A stretch of 58,743 nucleotides of DNA from positions 1 through 58,743 of the forward strand of contig CAZYIC010000001.1 of assembly GCA_964646925.1 (NCBI GenBank), written 5' to 3'. Shown here in pieces: positions 24,000 to 33,201 of the stretch (position 1 is the first letter of the stretch; the number at the start of each line of letters is the position of its first letter). The stretch is from GWB1-37-8 sp964646925. GTDB taxonomy: Bacteria; Patescibacteriota; Microgenomatia; Levybacterales; UBA12049. The notes under the pieces were generated by a model. The model was given only the letters and a program-made list of their open reading frames with translations, was not told where the DNA came from and did not search any database. The translations under genes and the position numbers were made by a program.

Positions 24000-25373
24000 A
24001 TGACACAACATATTCCACAACAAATTATCAACACCTACAACAAAATAAAAGAGGCTAATTTTGAAATTTATCTGGTTGGAGGGTGTGTTAGAAATCTTCT
24101 CCTCAAAAGAGATGTAAAAGACTGGGATATGACTACCAATGCAACTCCGGAACAGATTCTCAAGATTTTTAAGGATGGATTTTATGACAATAAATTCGGT
24201 ACAGTGGGCATTCCCCTCCATACTACAGTGTATGGAAGGTTGATTGTTGAGATTACAACTTTTAGAACAGAGACCGGTTACAGCGACAAAAGAAGACCCG
24301 ACAGTGTTTCCTGGGGAAAATCCATCGAGGAAGATCTTGCACGCCGCGACTTTACCATCAATTCCATCGCAATGAAACTAGACGCTCGACGCTCGACGCT
24401 AAGCACTAGCGTAATTGATCCTTACAATGGTCAGCAAGATATCAAGAATAAATTAATCCGTGCGGTTGGAAATCCGAACGAAAGATTCAAAGAAGATGCC
24501 CTAAGACTTTTAAGAGCGATAAGAATTGCAGCGGAATACCAGTTCATAATTGAAGAAAAAACATTCAAAGTTATTCAGGAAGATGCTCCATTAATTAAAA
24601 ATATTTCGGGAGAAAGAATCAAAACAGAATTATTAAGAATTTTATCAACAGATTTTACATATGACGGAATTATACTTTTAAAAAACTCCGGACTCTTGAA
24701 ACATATTCTTCCTGAACTATTGGAAGGAATCGATGTCTCCCAAGTAAGACCCGGACGACATCATACAACCGATGTTTTTACCCATAACATAATGTCATTG
24801 AAATTCTGTCCGTCAAACGATCCAATAGTAAGATTCGCAACCCTCATTCACGACATTGGCAAACCAAAAGCAATTGGCAAAGATGAAAATGGTCTTGTAA
24901 CTTTTTATAATCATGAAATAGTCGGAGCGAGAATAGCAAATGAGATTTGCGAAAGGCTGAGATTTTCCAAAAAAGAAAAAGACAGGGTTTACAACTTAAT
25001 TAGATGGCATATGTTTACTGTCGATGAAAAAGTAAGTGACGCCGGAATAAGAAGATTTATAAGACGAGTTGGAGTTGAAAATGTAAAAGATGTAATGGAT
25101 TTAAGAATTGGAGACAGGCTTGGAGGAGGAACCCAAACAGCAGAAAGCTGGAGACTTAAACTTTTCAAAAAAAGAATTGAAGAACAATTACAACCTGCCC
25201 CCTTCTCAATAAATGATTTAGCAATTGACGGAAATGACATTATTAAAGAATTAAATATTAAACCCGGACCAAAGATTGGCGAAATTCTCCAAAAACTTTT
25301 CCTCGAAGTCGACGAAGATCTCTCAAAAAACAATAAAGAATTCTTACTCAAAAGAATAAAAGAGCTTGATTAG
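24000..25373 (+). CDS. cca: tRNA nucleotidyltransferase (CCA-adding/poly(A) polymerase family) with HD domain
   Basis: 457 residues from the ATG at 24000. The nucleotidyltransferase head has LVGGCVRNLLL and DWDM (the catalytic DxD, about 36-38), then RRDFTINSIA and GERIKTELLRIL. An HD domain follows (HTTDVFTHNI, LIHDIGKPKAIG). The enzyme adds or repairs the 3' CCA of tRNAs; neither tRNA gene in this window encodes CCA, so such an enzyme is needed. A short GC-rich tandem of GACGCTC (24380-24410) inserts about nine residues (ARRSTLSTS) between KLD and VIDPYNGQ. It is divergent from recJ, with metK 31 bases downstream. Confidence 0.93.
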   Translation: MTQHIPQQIINTYNKIKEANFEIYLVGGCVRNLLLKRDVKDWDMTTNATPEQILKIFKDGFYDNKFGTVGIPLHTTVYGRLIVEITTFRTETGYSDKRRPDSVSWGKSIEEDLARRDFTINSIAMKLDARRSTLSTSVIDPYNGQQDIKNKLIRAVGNPNERFKEDALRLLRAIRIAAEYQFIIEEKTFKVIQEDAPLIKNISGERIKTELLRILSTDFTYDGIILLKNSGLLKHILPELLEGIDVSQVRPGRHHTTDVFTHNIMSLKFCPSNDPIVRFATLIHDIGKPKAIGKDENGLVTFYNHEIVGARIANEICERLRFSKKEKDRVYNLIRWHMFTVDEKVSDAGIRRFIRRVGVENVKDVMDLRIGDRLGGGTQTAESWRLKLFKKRIEEQLQPAPFSINDLAIDGNDIIKELNIKPGPKIGEILQKLFLEVDEDLSKNNKEFLLKRIKELD

Positions 25374-25394
25374 TCCCGCTTAATCTTCTATAAT
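25366..25394 (+). promoter_or_regulatory. metK promoter, leaderless layout
   Basis: TTGATT (25366-25371, overlapping the cca stop codon), 17 bases, TATAAT (25389-25394), then 10 bases to the ATG. This leaves no room for a SAM riboswitch. Confidence 0.78.
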
Positions 25395-25404
25395 TACTAA
25401 AATC

Positions 25405-26589
25405 ATGAAAAGGTATTTTACATCAGAGTCTGTAACCGAAGGACACCCTGATAAAATGTGCGATCAAATCGCGGACGCAATTTTGGATGAAATCCTCAGA
25501 AATGACCCCAAAGCCAGAGTCGCAGTAGAAGCACTGATAACAAACGGCGTTATTTTTGTTGCCGGAGAAATTACCACAAATACCTATGTCGAGATTCCTG
25601 AAATTGTCAGAAATGTCATTAGAGATATCGGCTATACGGATGCCAGATATGGCTTTCATTACGAAACAAGCGGAGTTACAATCGCGATCCACGGACAGTC
25701 AAGCGATATAGCAAGAGGTGTTGATAAATTTAAAGAGGTTAATAAAGGAAAAATCGTAGAAGAAGATTTGGAAAAATTAGGGGCAGGAGATCAAGGATTG
25801 ATGTTTGGTTTTGCTATTGACGAGACAGCTGAATTAATGCCGCTTCCAATTGTACTGGCGCATAAATTATGCCAGAGATTATCGCAAGCTAGAAAGAAGA
25901 AAATAATTAAAGGTTTAAGGCCTGATGGAAAATCACAGATTACGGTTGAATATAAAGACGGCAAACCTTTGAGAATTGATCAGGTTTTAATTGCCGCGCA
26001 ACACGATGAGGATATAAATCAGGAAAAGCTTAGAAAAGAAATTATAAATAAAGTTATCTTGAAAGTTCTACCAAAAAAATTAGTTGACAATAAAACAAAA
26101 TATCATGTTAACACTACCGGAAGATTTGTTATCGGAGGACCCCAAGGCGATACGGGATTAACAGGACGAAAAATAATTGTTGATACTTATGGAGGATATT
26201 CACGACATGGAGGCGGAGCATTCTCCGGTAAAGATCCAACCAAAGTAGACAGGTCTGCGCAATATATGGCTCGCTATATTGCGAAAAATATTGTAGCTGC
26301 AAAGCTAGCAAAAAAATGCGAGATTCAGATCTCTTATGCTATCGGGAAACCCGAGCCGATGTCTGTTTTGGTAGATACTTTCGGGACAGGAAAAATTGAT
26401 GATGAAAAATTAAGCGAGATAGTTTTGAAAACTTTTGACCTTCGACCGGGAATGATCATCAAACATTTAGGATTAAGAGCCCCTCTCTACAGACAAGTTG
26501 CAGCTTATGGGCATTTCGGACGAAATGACTTAAACCTTCCCTGGGAAAAAACCGACAAAATCTCCGCTTTACAAAAATTCTCCAAATAA
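25405..26589 (+). CDS. metK: S-adenosylmethionine synthetase
   Basis: 394 residues, standard length. Family motifs run throughout: SESVTEGHPDKMCDQIADAILDE split by normal spacing at the N-terminus, GAGDQGLMFG, TGRFVIGGPQGDTGLTGRK and GGGAFSGKDPTKVDRSAQY. MetK condenses ATP and methionine to S-adenosylmethionine in the cytoplasm, using Mg2+ and K+. It has its own promoter and converges on the amidohydrolase gene, with stops 3 bases apart. Nothing unusual in length or motifs. Confidence 0.98.
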   Translation: MKRYFTSESVTEGHPDKMCDQIADAILDEILRNDPKARVAVEALITNGVIFVAGEITTNTYVEIPEIVRNVIRDIGYTDARYGFHYETSGVTIAIHGQSSDIARGVDKFKEVNKGKIVEEDLEKLGAGDQGLMFGFAIDETAELMPLPIVLAHKLCQRLSQARKKKIIKGLRPDGKSQITVEYKDGKPLRIDQVLIAAQHDEDINQEKLRKEIINKVILKVLPKKLVDNKTKYHVNTTGRFVIGGPQGDTGLTGRKIIVDTYGGYSRHGGGAFSGKDPTKVDRSAQYMARYIAKNIVAAKLAKKCEIQISYAIGKPEPMSVLVDTFGTGKIDDEKLSEIVLKTFDLRPGMIIKHLGLRAPLYRQVAAYGHFGRNDLNLPWEKTDKISALQKFSK

Positions 26590-26592
26590 AGA

Positions 26593-27789
26593 TTAATTCT
26601 TTTCATAAACAATCTCTCCATTTTTAATAACAGTATTTATACTACCTAATTGAGAAATATTTTCTGTCGGATTTCCTTCAACTAAAACAAGATCAGCTAG
26701 ATTACCCTCTTTGATTATTCCAATATTTTTCTTTCTCAATAATTCAGCTGCAACGCTTGTTGCAGTTTTAATTGCGTCAAAAGGTGTTAATCCAATCTTC
26801 ACCATTTTTTCAATCTCTTGATGAAGACTAAAACCGGGAACAACAAATGAATTGGGCGTGTCCGATCCCGCAACTACTTTTCCTCCTGCTTTATGAAAAG
26901 CAGCGATAAATTTTGCTTTGTCAATCTCAATTTTTTGCATTTCCTTGAGTTGAGATTTCTCTAAATCCTTAAGCCAGCTTTCTGCTTTCCAATTAAGCCA
27001 TCGTTTTTTGTCCTCTTTTGGAATTAAGTTAAGATTGGGATAATTTTCATTGCCCACAGTTTCAATATATGCACATACCTCATTAACTACTAAAGTTGGA
27101 TTGATATAAATATTTTTGTTTATAAGTAAATCTATAAATAATTTAATTCTATCTTTAGGAATAGGAAAGACAATTCCGTCTGCATGTTCAATAGATGAAA
27201 TGCCCATCTCTGCTGCATCCCATGCTGAAACTTTCCAAGTATGGGATGCAACCGGAAGATTTTCTTTGCGAGCTATCTCTACAACTTCTGTCATAAATTC
27301 TTTGGAAAGACCAAAATAAGTCTTGAAACCATCTACGCCCTTTTTTACAAGTGAAGCCGTAACTTTTCGCGCCGTTTCAAGAGAGTCTAGCTCAATTGAA
27401 CCTTTCCATTCAGTCCCCCAGAATGCAGGAGCACCATCCAAAAGTGGACCATAACAGACAATGCGGGGAAGCGAATTGTCTCCATGTTTTTCTTTCTCGC
27501 GAAGCTGAATAATCCAGTCAGGATCGTTACCAACATCCCGAATAGTTGTTACGCCAAACTTAAAAAATAATGGCGACATCCAGGAACGAAAATGAACATG
27601 ACAATCAATAAGACCGGGAATAACTGTGAACTTCGAACCATTAATAACGCTAACCTCCTTATCCACTACAATGTTTTTTCCTATTTTCTTTATCTTGTTT
27701 TCCTCTAAAAGAATGTCTGTGTTTTTTAATAAAGAAGAATTAACTCCATCAAAAACTGTTGTGTTTTTTATAATACTTTTTTTAATCAT
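26593..27789 (-). CDS. Amidohydrolase family protein (imidazolonepropionase/prolidase-like)
   Basis: 398 residues. The composite beta-barrel start (TVFDGVNSSLLKNTDILLEE), the metal motif PGLIDCHVHF (HxH), a carboxylated-Lys candidate in KGVDGFKTYFG, VASHTWKV and IEHADG (metal His), and AGSDTPN (catalytic Asp) match the metal-dependent amidohydrolases. The closest kinds are imidazolonepropionase-like or Xaa-Pro dipeptidase enzymes, so hydrolysis of a cyclic amide or a dipeptide is likely. No signal peptide. The gene stands alone. Confidence 0.85.
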   Translation of the reverse strand: MIKKSIIKNTTVFDGVNSSLLKNTDILLEENKIKKIGKNIVVDKEVSVINGSKFTVIPGLIDCHVHFRSWMSPLFFKFGVTTIRDVGNDPDWIIQLREKEKHGDNSLPRIVCYGPLLDGAPAFWGTEWKGSIELDSLETARKVTASLVKKGVDGFKTYFGLSKEFMTEVVEIARKENLPVASHTWKVSAWDAAEMGISSIEHADGIVFPIPKDRIKLFIDLLINKNIYINPTLVVNEVCAYIETVGNENYPNLNLIPKEDKKRWLNWKAESWLKDLEKSQLKEMQKIEIDKAKFIAAFHKAGGKVVAGSDTPNSFVVPGFSLHQEIEKMVKIGLTPFDAIKTATSVAAELLRKKNIGIIKEGNLADLVLVEGNPTENISQLGSINTVIKNGEIVYEKN

Positions 27790-27863
27790 ATTGCTATCAT
27801 ATCAAATTATAAACTAATGAATACGCTGATTGATACAAGTTAGACTATGCAAAATAAAAAATG

Positions 27864-27869
27864 TATAAT
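27864..27869 (+). promoter_or_regulatory. -10 box of yqeY
   Basis: TATAAT ending 6 bases before the ATG, with a weak TTAGAC 18 bases upstream (27840-27845). Leaderless layout. Confidence 0.5.
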
Positions 27870-27875
27870 TAAAAT

Positions 27876-28328
27876 ATGTTAAAACAAAAGCTTAAAGAAG
27901 AGTTGAAACAGTCAATGCTGGCGAGAGATGTATTGAGAACATCTGTTTTAAGAATGCTGCTATCTAGCATTAATTATTACGAGATTCAGAAAGGCGGAGC
28001 GGGATATGAGGCAACTGATGAAGATGTTTTGGCCGTAGTTGCAAAAGAAGCAAAACAAAGAAAAGATTCTATTGAAGAATTCAAAAAAGCAAACCGCCTT
28101 GAACTGGTCGAAAAAGAAAGCAAAGAACTTGAAATGCTGCAAGTTTATTTACCTCAACAAATGGAAGAGGAAGAAATTAAGAAATTGGTAATTGAAGTAA
28201 TTAAAGAAGCTAATGCAAAAAACATTGCTGATATTGGAAAAGTGATGGGAGCATTAATGCCAAAGGTCAAAGGCCGCGCCGACGGCGGATTAGTAAGTCA
28301 AATCGTAAGGGAAAATCTTAATTCTTAA
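27876..28328 (+). CDS. yqeY: GatB/YqeY domain-containing protein
   Basis: 150 residues, the normal YqeY size. MLKQKLKEELKQSMLARD and VLRTSVLRMLLS at the start, KQRKDSIEEFKKANR in the middle and VMGALMPKVKGRADG near the end are the family landmarks. The fold matches the C-terminal tRNA-binding part of GatB, suggesting a role connected with tRNA or amidotransferase, though its function is not established. It has its own -10 box. The last bases and the gap to secF contain AT-rich AAATCCTAAATC repeats. Confidence 0.92.
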   Translation: MLKQKLKEELKQSMLARDVLRTSVLRMLLSSINYYEIQKGGAGYEATDEDVLAVVAKEAKQRKDSIEEFKKANRLELVEKESKELEMLQVYLPQQMEEEEIKKLVIEVIKEANAKNIADIGKVMGALMPKVKGRADGGLVSQIVRENLNS

Positions 28329-28338
28329 ATCCTAAATC

Positions 28339-29244
28339 TTAAATCTTTTTTCTTCTCTTATCGCTTATTTCCTGCCATAGAACCAATAATGGAGATGCGG
28401 TAAAAATTGAAGAGTATGTCCCTGCAGTAATTCCAATCAAAAGAGCGACAACAAACCAACGAATGCTTTCTCCTCCGAATAACAACAACGCAATTAATAC
28501 CAAAACAACTGTTAATGAGGTGTTTAGGGATCTGTCAATTGTTTGGATTATTGACTCATTAGCGGTTTTTGCAAAATTTGAACTGCCCACTTTCCTAAGA
28601 TTTTCTCTAATTCTGTCAAAAACAACAATTGTATCATGAACTGAAAAGCCAATAACCGTTAGGATTGCCGTAACAAAAAGAGAATCTATCTCTACTCCCA
28701 AAAAGTGTCCCAAAATCGCAAACACCCCCAAAACAATTAGTACGTCATGGATTAGCGCGATAATTGCACAAACGCCAAACCGGAAACTGCTCGCAGGCTT
28801 AGGAACCTGCCTGAAAGACCAGGTTATATATAAAATAATCAGAGCTGATGCTATTCCCACAGCCTTTAAAGCATTAAGAGTTGTTTCCTGACCGATCACC
28901 GGGCCTATTGTCTCAAATTCCTGTTCCTTAACATCCTTGAATTTTTTTGACAAAGTATTTATAAACTTACTGTTTTGATTTTGATCCATCGGAGATGTTC
29001 TAACAAAAATTAATTTTTTTGATCTTTCAATATTTGCGACTTTTATTTTTGCCTCTTTCAAAATCTTATCAATTGTTTGCACTTCATTTTCGCCTACAGC
29101 GTTACTAAAAAACAATGTTAACCGGGAACCCCCGGTAAAATCAATAGAGAGATTGAGTCCCCACAGGAAAATTGCAATAATCCCCGTAATTAAAACCAAC
29201 AACGATAATCCAAAATACCAATTTTTATGTCCGATAATATTCAT
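28339..29244 (-). CDS. secF: Protein translocase subunit SecF
   Basis: 301 residues, six membrane helices. The N-terminal loop reads LNLSIDFTGGSRL, and the conserved transmembrane motif appears in VIGFSVHDTIVVFDRIREN. SecF works with SecD to use the ion gradient to pull proteins out of the SecYEG channel. It is the last gene of an operon with secD, from which it is separated by 29 bases that lie within a family 1 palindromic repeat. Confidence 0.96.
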   Translation of the reverse strand: MNIIGHKNWYFGLSLLVLITGIIAIFLWGLNLSIDFTGGSRLTLFFSNAVGENEVQTIDKILKEAKIKVANIERSKKLIFVRTSPMDQNQNSKFINTLSKKFKDVKEQEFETIGPVIGQETTLNALKAVGIASALIILYITWSFRQVPKPASSFRFGVCAIIALIHDVLIVLGVFAILGHFLGVEIDSLFVTAILTVIGFSVHDTIVVFDRIRENLRKVGSSNFAKTANESIIQTIDRSLNTSLTVVLVLIALLLFGGESIRWFVVALLIGITAGTYSSIFTASPLLVLWQEISDKRRKKI

Positions 29245-29255
29245 AACTCTCTCCT

Positions 29256-29325
29256 TGTCATCCTGAATTTATTTCAGGATCCCATTTTTTTGGGAACTAG
29301 ATGCTGAAATGAATTCAGCATGACA
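29256..29325. repeat. TCATCCTGA-type palindromic repeat (family 1) at the secD-secF junction
   Basis: Two nested palindromes: TGTCATCCTGAATT...TTCAGGATCC and ATGCTGAAAT...AATTCAGCATGACA. It encodes the last secD residues, MLNSFQHLVPKKMGS, and supplies its TGA stop. Confidence 0.8.
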
Positions 29326-30635
29326 TTTAATAAAGTTCTGGTTACAACTATTGCCGAGAACATAGAAACTAAAACTCCAATTGCCAATGTTAAGGCAAAA
29401 CCCCTAACGGAACCTGTCCCAAATTGATATAAAACGGCACATGTTATAAGACTTGAAATATTGGAATCCCTAATTGATGTCCAAGCTCTTGTAAATCCTA
29501 ACCCCAATGATTCATGCCATGATCTCCCGGATCTTCTTTCTTCTTTCATTCTTTCAAATATCAAAATATTTGCGTCAACTGCCATGCCAATTGACAGGAT
29601 AAACCCTGCTATTCCTGAAAGTGTAAGTGTTATTGCATATGGAGTAATACTACTAAGCTTAAATATCGATAACACAAACAAGGCATAAATTACCAAAGCA
29701 ATGCTTGCAACAATACCTAATCTCCCATACAATACGGTCATAAAAATAATTATTATTACAATTCCCAAACCTCCCGCAAAAAGGCTTTTGAGGAGTGAAT
29801 CCTGCCCCAAAGTCGCATCAACCCCGTGCTGTTGTAAGTAAACGAGGGGTACAGGCAATGCTCCCGCATTAAGAGATCTACTCAGAGCATTTGCTGATTC
29901 CGTAGTAAACCCTCCTGTTATAACAGCGTCCCCTGTTAGTATAGACTGATTTACAACCGGCGCCTCTATAACTTGCTCATCAAGAACGATCGCAACTTTT
30001 TTATTAACATTTCTTTTCGTTATGTCTGCGAATTTTTTCGCTCCATCATTTGTAAATTTTAATTGTACTTGCGGTTTACCGCTATTCGTATCAAAACCAA
30101 CACTTGCTTCTTTGATATCCGGTCCACCGAGATTTGTTTTGTTGGGATATGTGCCCAATGAAAGCACTATGCTCGGGGGATATGCGGATTGCGTCGCAAT
30201 AAGAGCTTTAAAATCGTCTTCTGTTGTAACTAATGCAGATGAACTTGTTGCAGTCATCTCCCAAAAAGAAAGCTGTGCGGTTGTGCCGATTATGTTTTTT
30301 GCCTGGTCAACATTAACACCCGGCAATTCAACAATAATACGATAATCGTTTCCGCTCACTGCGGTTTGGACAATTGGCTCCGATACTCCAAAATAGTTTG
30401 TTCTTCGCTCTATTATTGTTTTTACACCTGCCAATGCCATATCTCTTTGAGCCTGACTCACATTTTTCATATCGGCCTTAAGCGTTATACTTGTCCCTCC
30501 GGCCAGATCCAATCCTTCTTTAAAAGACAAGGATTTTGTAAATGAGAGTATGCCCTTTGACGGAAGATTAACTACGATCGCAGTAATTGTTAATAAAATA
30601 ATAAACCAAAGAAGCAGTCGCGGACTCTTTTTCAT
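29274..30635 (-). CDS. secD: Protein translocase subunit SecD, repeat-derived C-terminus
   Basis: 453 residues. One N-terminal helix, then the P1 periplasmic region (LDLAGGTSITLKAD, VELPGVNVDQAKN) and five C-terminal helices with DANILIFERMKEE. The C-terminus ends in about 15 residues (MLNSFQHLVPKKMGS) encoded by a dispersed repeat rather than a conserved tail. The start overlaps the HTH-nucleotidyltransferase gene by 4 bases (translational coupling). Confidence 0.96.
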   Translation of the reverse strand: MKKSPRLLLWFIILLTITAIVVNLPSKGILSFTKSLSFKEGLDLAGGTSITLKADMKNVSQAQRDMALAGVKTIIERRTNYFGVSEPIVQTAVSGNDYRIIVELPGVNVDQAKNIIGTTAQLSFWEMTATSSSALVTTEDDFKALIATQSAYPPSIVLSLGTYPNKTNLGGPDIKEASVGFDTNSGKPQVQLKFTNDGAKKFADITKRNVNKKVAIVLDEQVIEAPVVNQSILTGDAVITGGFTTESANALSRSLNAGALPVPLVYLQQHGVDATLGQDSLLKSLFAGGLGIVIIIIFMTVLYGRLGIVASIALVIYALFVLSIFKLSSITPYAITLTLSGIAGFILSIGMAVDANILIFERMKEERRSGRSWHESLGLGFTRAWTSIRDSNISSLITCAVLYQFGTGSVRGFALTLAIGVLVSMFSAIVVTRTLLNVMLNSFQHLVPKKMGS

Positions 30636-31207
30636 GCCAACATACTTTCCTCATCCCCCAAAAGCATAACTCTGGAACCTGAAAGAACAGACAGTATAAA
30701 TGGATCTCTTTTTTTCTTTCTAAAAGTAAATTCCTCTTCAGTCATTACCGTATAATTTATTTCTCTTCCTAATCTTTTTTCCTCGTCTCTTATTAAGAGA
30801 GCCAGTTCCGGCAAGACAATTGTACCAACAATTATTAAGTCTACATCCGCTGACCTTTTCTCCATTCTTCTTGCAAATCTCCCTGAAAACATTGCATACT
30901 TTATTTTCCCAATCTTAACACGATTTTTCAGAATTCCGGCCCCAAGCCCGACTATTTTTGAACCCATTCTCAAAAGATCAAAATAGAAAAGATAATTTTT
31001 AGAAAGAGCGTAATACACTCTGTTTGCGCGCGGCTCTCTCGCCAAAATTCCCTTGTTCTCCAAAAATAGAAGTTCTCGTCTTACAGCATTAATCTCATCT
31101 CCGGTTCTTCTTACAAATTCCCTAACATGAAACATTTCTGTCGGTTTTTCCAACAAAACGTTCAATAAATTTATTCGAGATTGAGATGTAATTAGATCAG
31201 CAAACAT
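30632..31207 (-). CDS. Winged-helix protein with nucleotidyltransferase-like domain
   Basis: 191 residues. The N-terminal part (about 1-75) is an ArsR/MarR-like winged helix: SQSRINLLNVLLEKPTEMFH, then VRREL and GILAREPRANRVYYAL. The C-terminal half resembles the MNT-type minimal nucleotidyltransferase fold: SGRFARRMEKRSADVDLIIVG, with a D-x-D metal pair. This pairing is common in CPR and archaea; it may be a transcription regulator or half of a toxin-antitoxin pair, though no HEPN partner is adjacent. It lies upstream of secD with a 4-base overlap and 22 bases after the DUF3048 gene. Confidence 0.72.
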   Translation of the reverse strand: MFADLITSQSRINLLNVLLEKPTEMFHVREFVRRTGDEINAVRRELLFLENKGILAREPRANRVYYALSKNYLFYFDLLRMGSKIVGLGAGILKNRVKIGKIKYAMFSGRFARRMEKRSADVDLIIVGTIVLPELALLIRDEEKRLGREINYTVMTEEEFTFRKKKRDPFILSVLSGSRVMLLGDEESMLA

Positions 31208-31229
31208 AATTCAGCCCTTTGATTTCTAC

Positions 31230-32393
31230 CTACTTTACCGTTAGTATACCATCTGTGGGCAGAATTTCAAACCATATATTTCCTCTATTAAGCTTTATGG
31301 GCTCACCCGCACTATCAAAAAGAAGAGTTCTGGCAGTTCTCGCATCTTTTCTCCAAACGCCAACAGTCTCTTTGCCATCCGTAAAAATATTGGCTTTTCC
31401 TGTTCCTTTCGTTTTGTATAGCAAATGCTGGTTATTTTCATACCCATCATTAGCACGACTTTCTATCATGCGCAGAACAACTATATTTTTTGCAGTTAAT
31501 TGTTTATTATTATTTTTATCTATATGATTAGCTCCCCCATTACTTCTTTTATATAAGTTCGTAGTTGGGTCATATGTCCAGTCAACGCTGTAATCAGCAT
31601 CAAGTGTCCAGAATTCCAAATGAATTTTTTGCACCGTTGGTCTTTGCGAAGAGAGAACATCTTCTTTGAAACTATACGGAACAAAACCCTTAGTCCAAGG
31701 AACTCCATCCTCGTCCTCAACTTTGAGATTTCTTGAAGTTGCTGCAAATTGGAAAAGTTTTTCCATAGATGAATACATTGTATGCTCTGTTGCTACTGCC
31801 CGCCCTAATCTATCATAGTCTCTCCAGAAAGTAGGAAATCCAATTGAAAACTGATTCATATCATTACGGTCTACCCAGCCATAATTTTCGATTTGAGAAA
31901 GCGCATCGGCAGGTCCGTCCTGATTTGCACCGCCAACATGAGCGTACAAAGGACTGCTGCCATATTCGGACACAAAATCCAGAAAATATGTTCGGGCACT
32001 TCTAACCGGCCCAAGTATTTCCGCATTTTGACAATAAAATATAGACAGAAATCGCGTTATTCCGCCTTCCGCAACAGCTTCGTAAATTACATCGGCTCCG
32101 GTTAATCCGGACTGGGGACGCGCTTCCTTATGATTTTCTATCATTACCCCCAAAGGACGCTGTTTTTCCCACCATTCTTTTTGCTGTTTTGAATAAAGCT
32201 CTCCATTCAAAGGACATGACTCTGTTTTTGGAAGAGTTTCATCAAAAGACAGTTTTCCCGATGTTTGTGATAAGGAAGATGAAGGTTTAACTTGAGAAAT
32301 AGACTTGCCCGAGAAAAGCGCATAAGACGAAACTCCCGAAATTAAATAAGCAATAAGTATAATTAGTACGCTAATTAATGTATCTCTTTTCAT
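31230..32393 (-). CDS. DUF3048 (YerB-like) extracytoplasmic protein
   Basis: 387 residues. An N-terminal hydrophobic anchor (about 6-26, VLIILIAYLISGVSSYALF) leads to a Ser-rich linker and the DUF3048 domain: RPLGVMIENHKEARPQSGL, ADVIYEAVAEGGITRF, ILGPVRSAR and YAHVGGANQDGP, with further conserved parts to the end. The YerB family is widespread in Gram-positive bacteria and CPR and is of unknown function. No lipobox Cys follows the anchor, so it is probably a membrane-anchored rather than lipid-modified protein. It sits between the DUF4446 gene (5 bases) and the winged-helix gene. Confidence 0.88.
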   Translation of the reverse strand: MKRDTLISVLIILIAYLISGVSSYALFSGKSISQVKPSSSLSQTSGKLSFDETLPKTESCPLNGELYSKQQKEWWEKQRPLGVMIENHKEARPQSGLTGADVIYEAVAEGGITRFLSIFYCQNAEILGPVRSARTYFLDFVSEYGSSPLYAHVGGANQDGPADALSQIENYGWVDRNDMNQFSIGFPTFWRDYDRLGRAVATEHTMYSSMEKLFQFAATSRNLKVEDEDGVPWTKGFVPYSFKEDVLSSQRPTVQKIHLEFWTLDADYSVDWTYDPTTNLYKRSNGGANHIDKNNNKQLTAKNIVVLRMIESRANDGYENNQHLLYKTKGTGKANIFTDGKETVGVWRKDARTARTLLFDSAGEPIKLNRGNIWFEILPTDGILTVK

Positions 32394-32398
32394 AAATA

Positions 32399-32857
32399 TT
32401 ATGACCTTGCGCTTTTGAGCGCTTTTTTCTCCTCATCGGATAGCTCATGTTCCGCCGACTTGCCTTTTATCACTTTCTTTGCGTACCACCTGGTACCTGT
32501 CCGTGCATAAAGACCTGAAATTATTACTCCAGTATCATCTCCATCCATCAACGATAGTACAAAACTTTGGTCTCCGCCCGTATCTTTAAAAGGATTAAAA
32601 CGCACCAAACCTATCTTTTGAATATGTAAAAGGCCTTCTTTTTGTATTTTATCACAATATAATTTTAAATAATCTATGTCTTTTTTTGCAATATGGATAT
32701 CTCTCAAAATATTTTCTACTAGTGATTTAAAATTTTTATCCGTTAATCCATGAACTAATTTATTGTAATGAGATAACGCTCGATAAAGAAATACTGTAAG
32801 AATACAAAGCCATACAATAATTATAGAAATAAAAATGAGGATAAAATTGGGCGCCAT
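32399..32857 (-). CDS. DUF4446 family membrane protein
   Basis: 152 residues. A single N-terminal membrane helix (about 5-26) is followed by a helical segment and the conserved DUF4446 core: VRFNPFKDTGGDQSFVLSLM, GVIISGLYARTGTRWYAK and HELSDEEKKAL. Function is unknown; it is frequently near chromosome-partition or secretion genes in other bacteria. Here it is the first gene of the run leading to secDF, and divergent from the 32919 gene. Confidence 0.85.
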   Translation of the reverse strand: MAPNFILIFISIIIVWLCILTVFLYRALSHYNKLVHGLTDKNFKSLVENILRDIHIAKKDIDYLKLYCDKIQKEGLLHIQKIGLVRFNPFKDTGGDQSFVLSLMDGDDTGVIISGLYARTGTRWYAKKVIKGKSAEHELSDEEKKALKSARS

Positions 32858-32876
32858 AGATATTTATCTTAGCCTC

Positions 32877-32905
32877 TTGACAGCTTCGTGTCAATAGTGT
32901 AGTCT
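32877..32905 (+). promoter_or_regulatory. Candidate promoter with hairpin at -35
   Basis: TTGACA (32877-32882), 17 bases, TAGTCT (32900-32905). The -35 box is the left arm of TTGACA-GCTTCG-TGTCAA, a small inverted repeat in the divergent region before the 32919 gene. Confidence 0.45.
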
Positions 32906-32918
32906 TTTGCTATTACGT

Positions 32919-33182
32919 ATGAGTAAGCACAGAAAAACATTAAAACAAAAAATTTCCGCAGACTTACACCGCAACATTTATACTCTAATAAGCAAAAGCA
33001 CCCCCCCTCTCCACCCCATAGCTGATACCGCAATTGTTAATGAAGATTCACTTTCTTATTCCTATATCCTGCGTGATATTTTCAAAACCCTATTCCTAAC
33101 GGCTTTTATTGTCACCGCACAGTTAATTCTTTTTTTCTTTCTTAAAAATCATATAATCACATTGCCTAATATTAATTACTGA
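32919..33182 (+). CDS. Small single-span membrane protein of unknown function
   Basis: 87 residues from the ATG at 32919. A basic, hydrophilic N-terminal part (MSKHRKTLKQKISADLHR) precedes one hydrophobic helix (about 58-77, LFLTAFIVTAQLILFFFL) and a short tail. It resembles small cytoplasm-facing tail-anchored proteins. No domain recognised. The DUF5679 zinc-ribbon gene begins 19 bases after its stop with a strong Shine-Dalgarno sequence, so both are probably on one transcript. Confidence 0.55.
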   Translation: MSKHRKTLKQKISADLHRNIYTLISKSTPPLHPIADTAIVNEDSLSYSYILRDIFKTLFLTAFIVTAQLILFFFLKNHIITLPNINY

Positions 33183-33201
33183 AGGGAGGTGAAAACAGAA
33201 T

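Noticed and set aside
22137..24221. Longer recJ frame with 81 extra N-terminal codons
   Set aside because: It would cover the divergent cca start and promoter, and the added residues do not resemble the RecJ N-terminus.
25374..25404. SAM riboswitch upstream of metK
   Set aside because: The promoter lies 10 bases from the ATG and the whole gap is 31 bases, so no leader RNA of the needed size exists.
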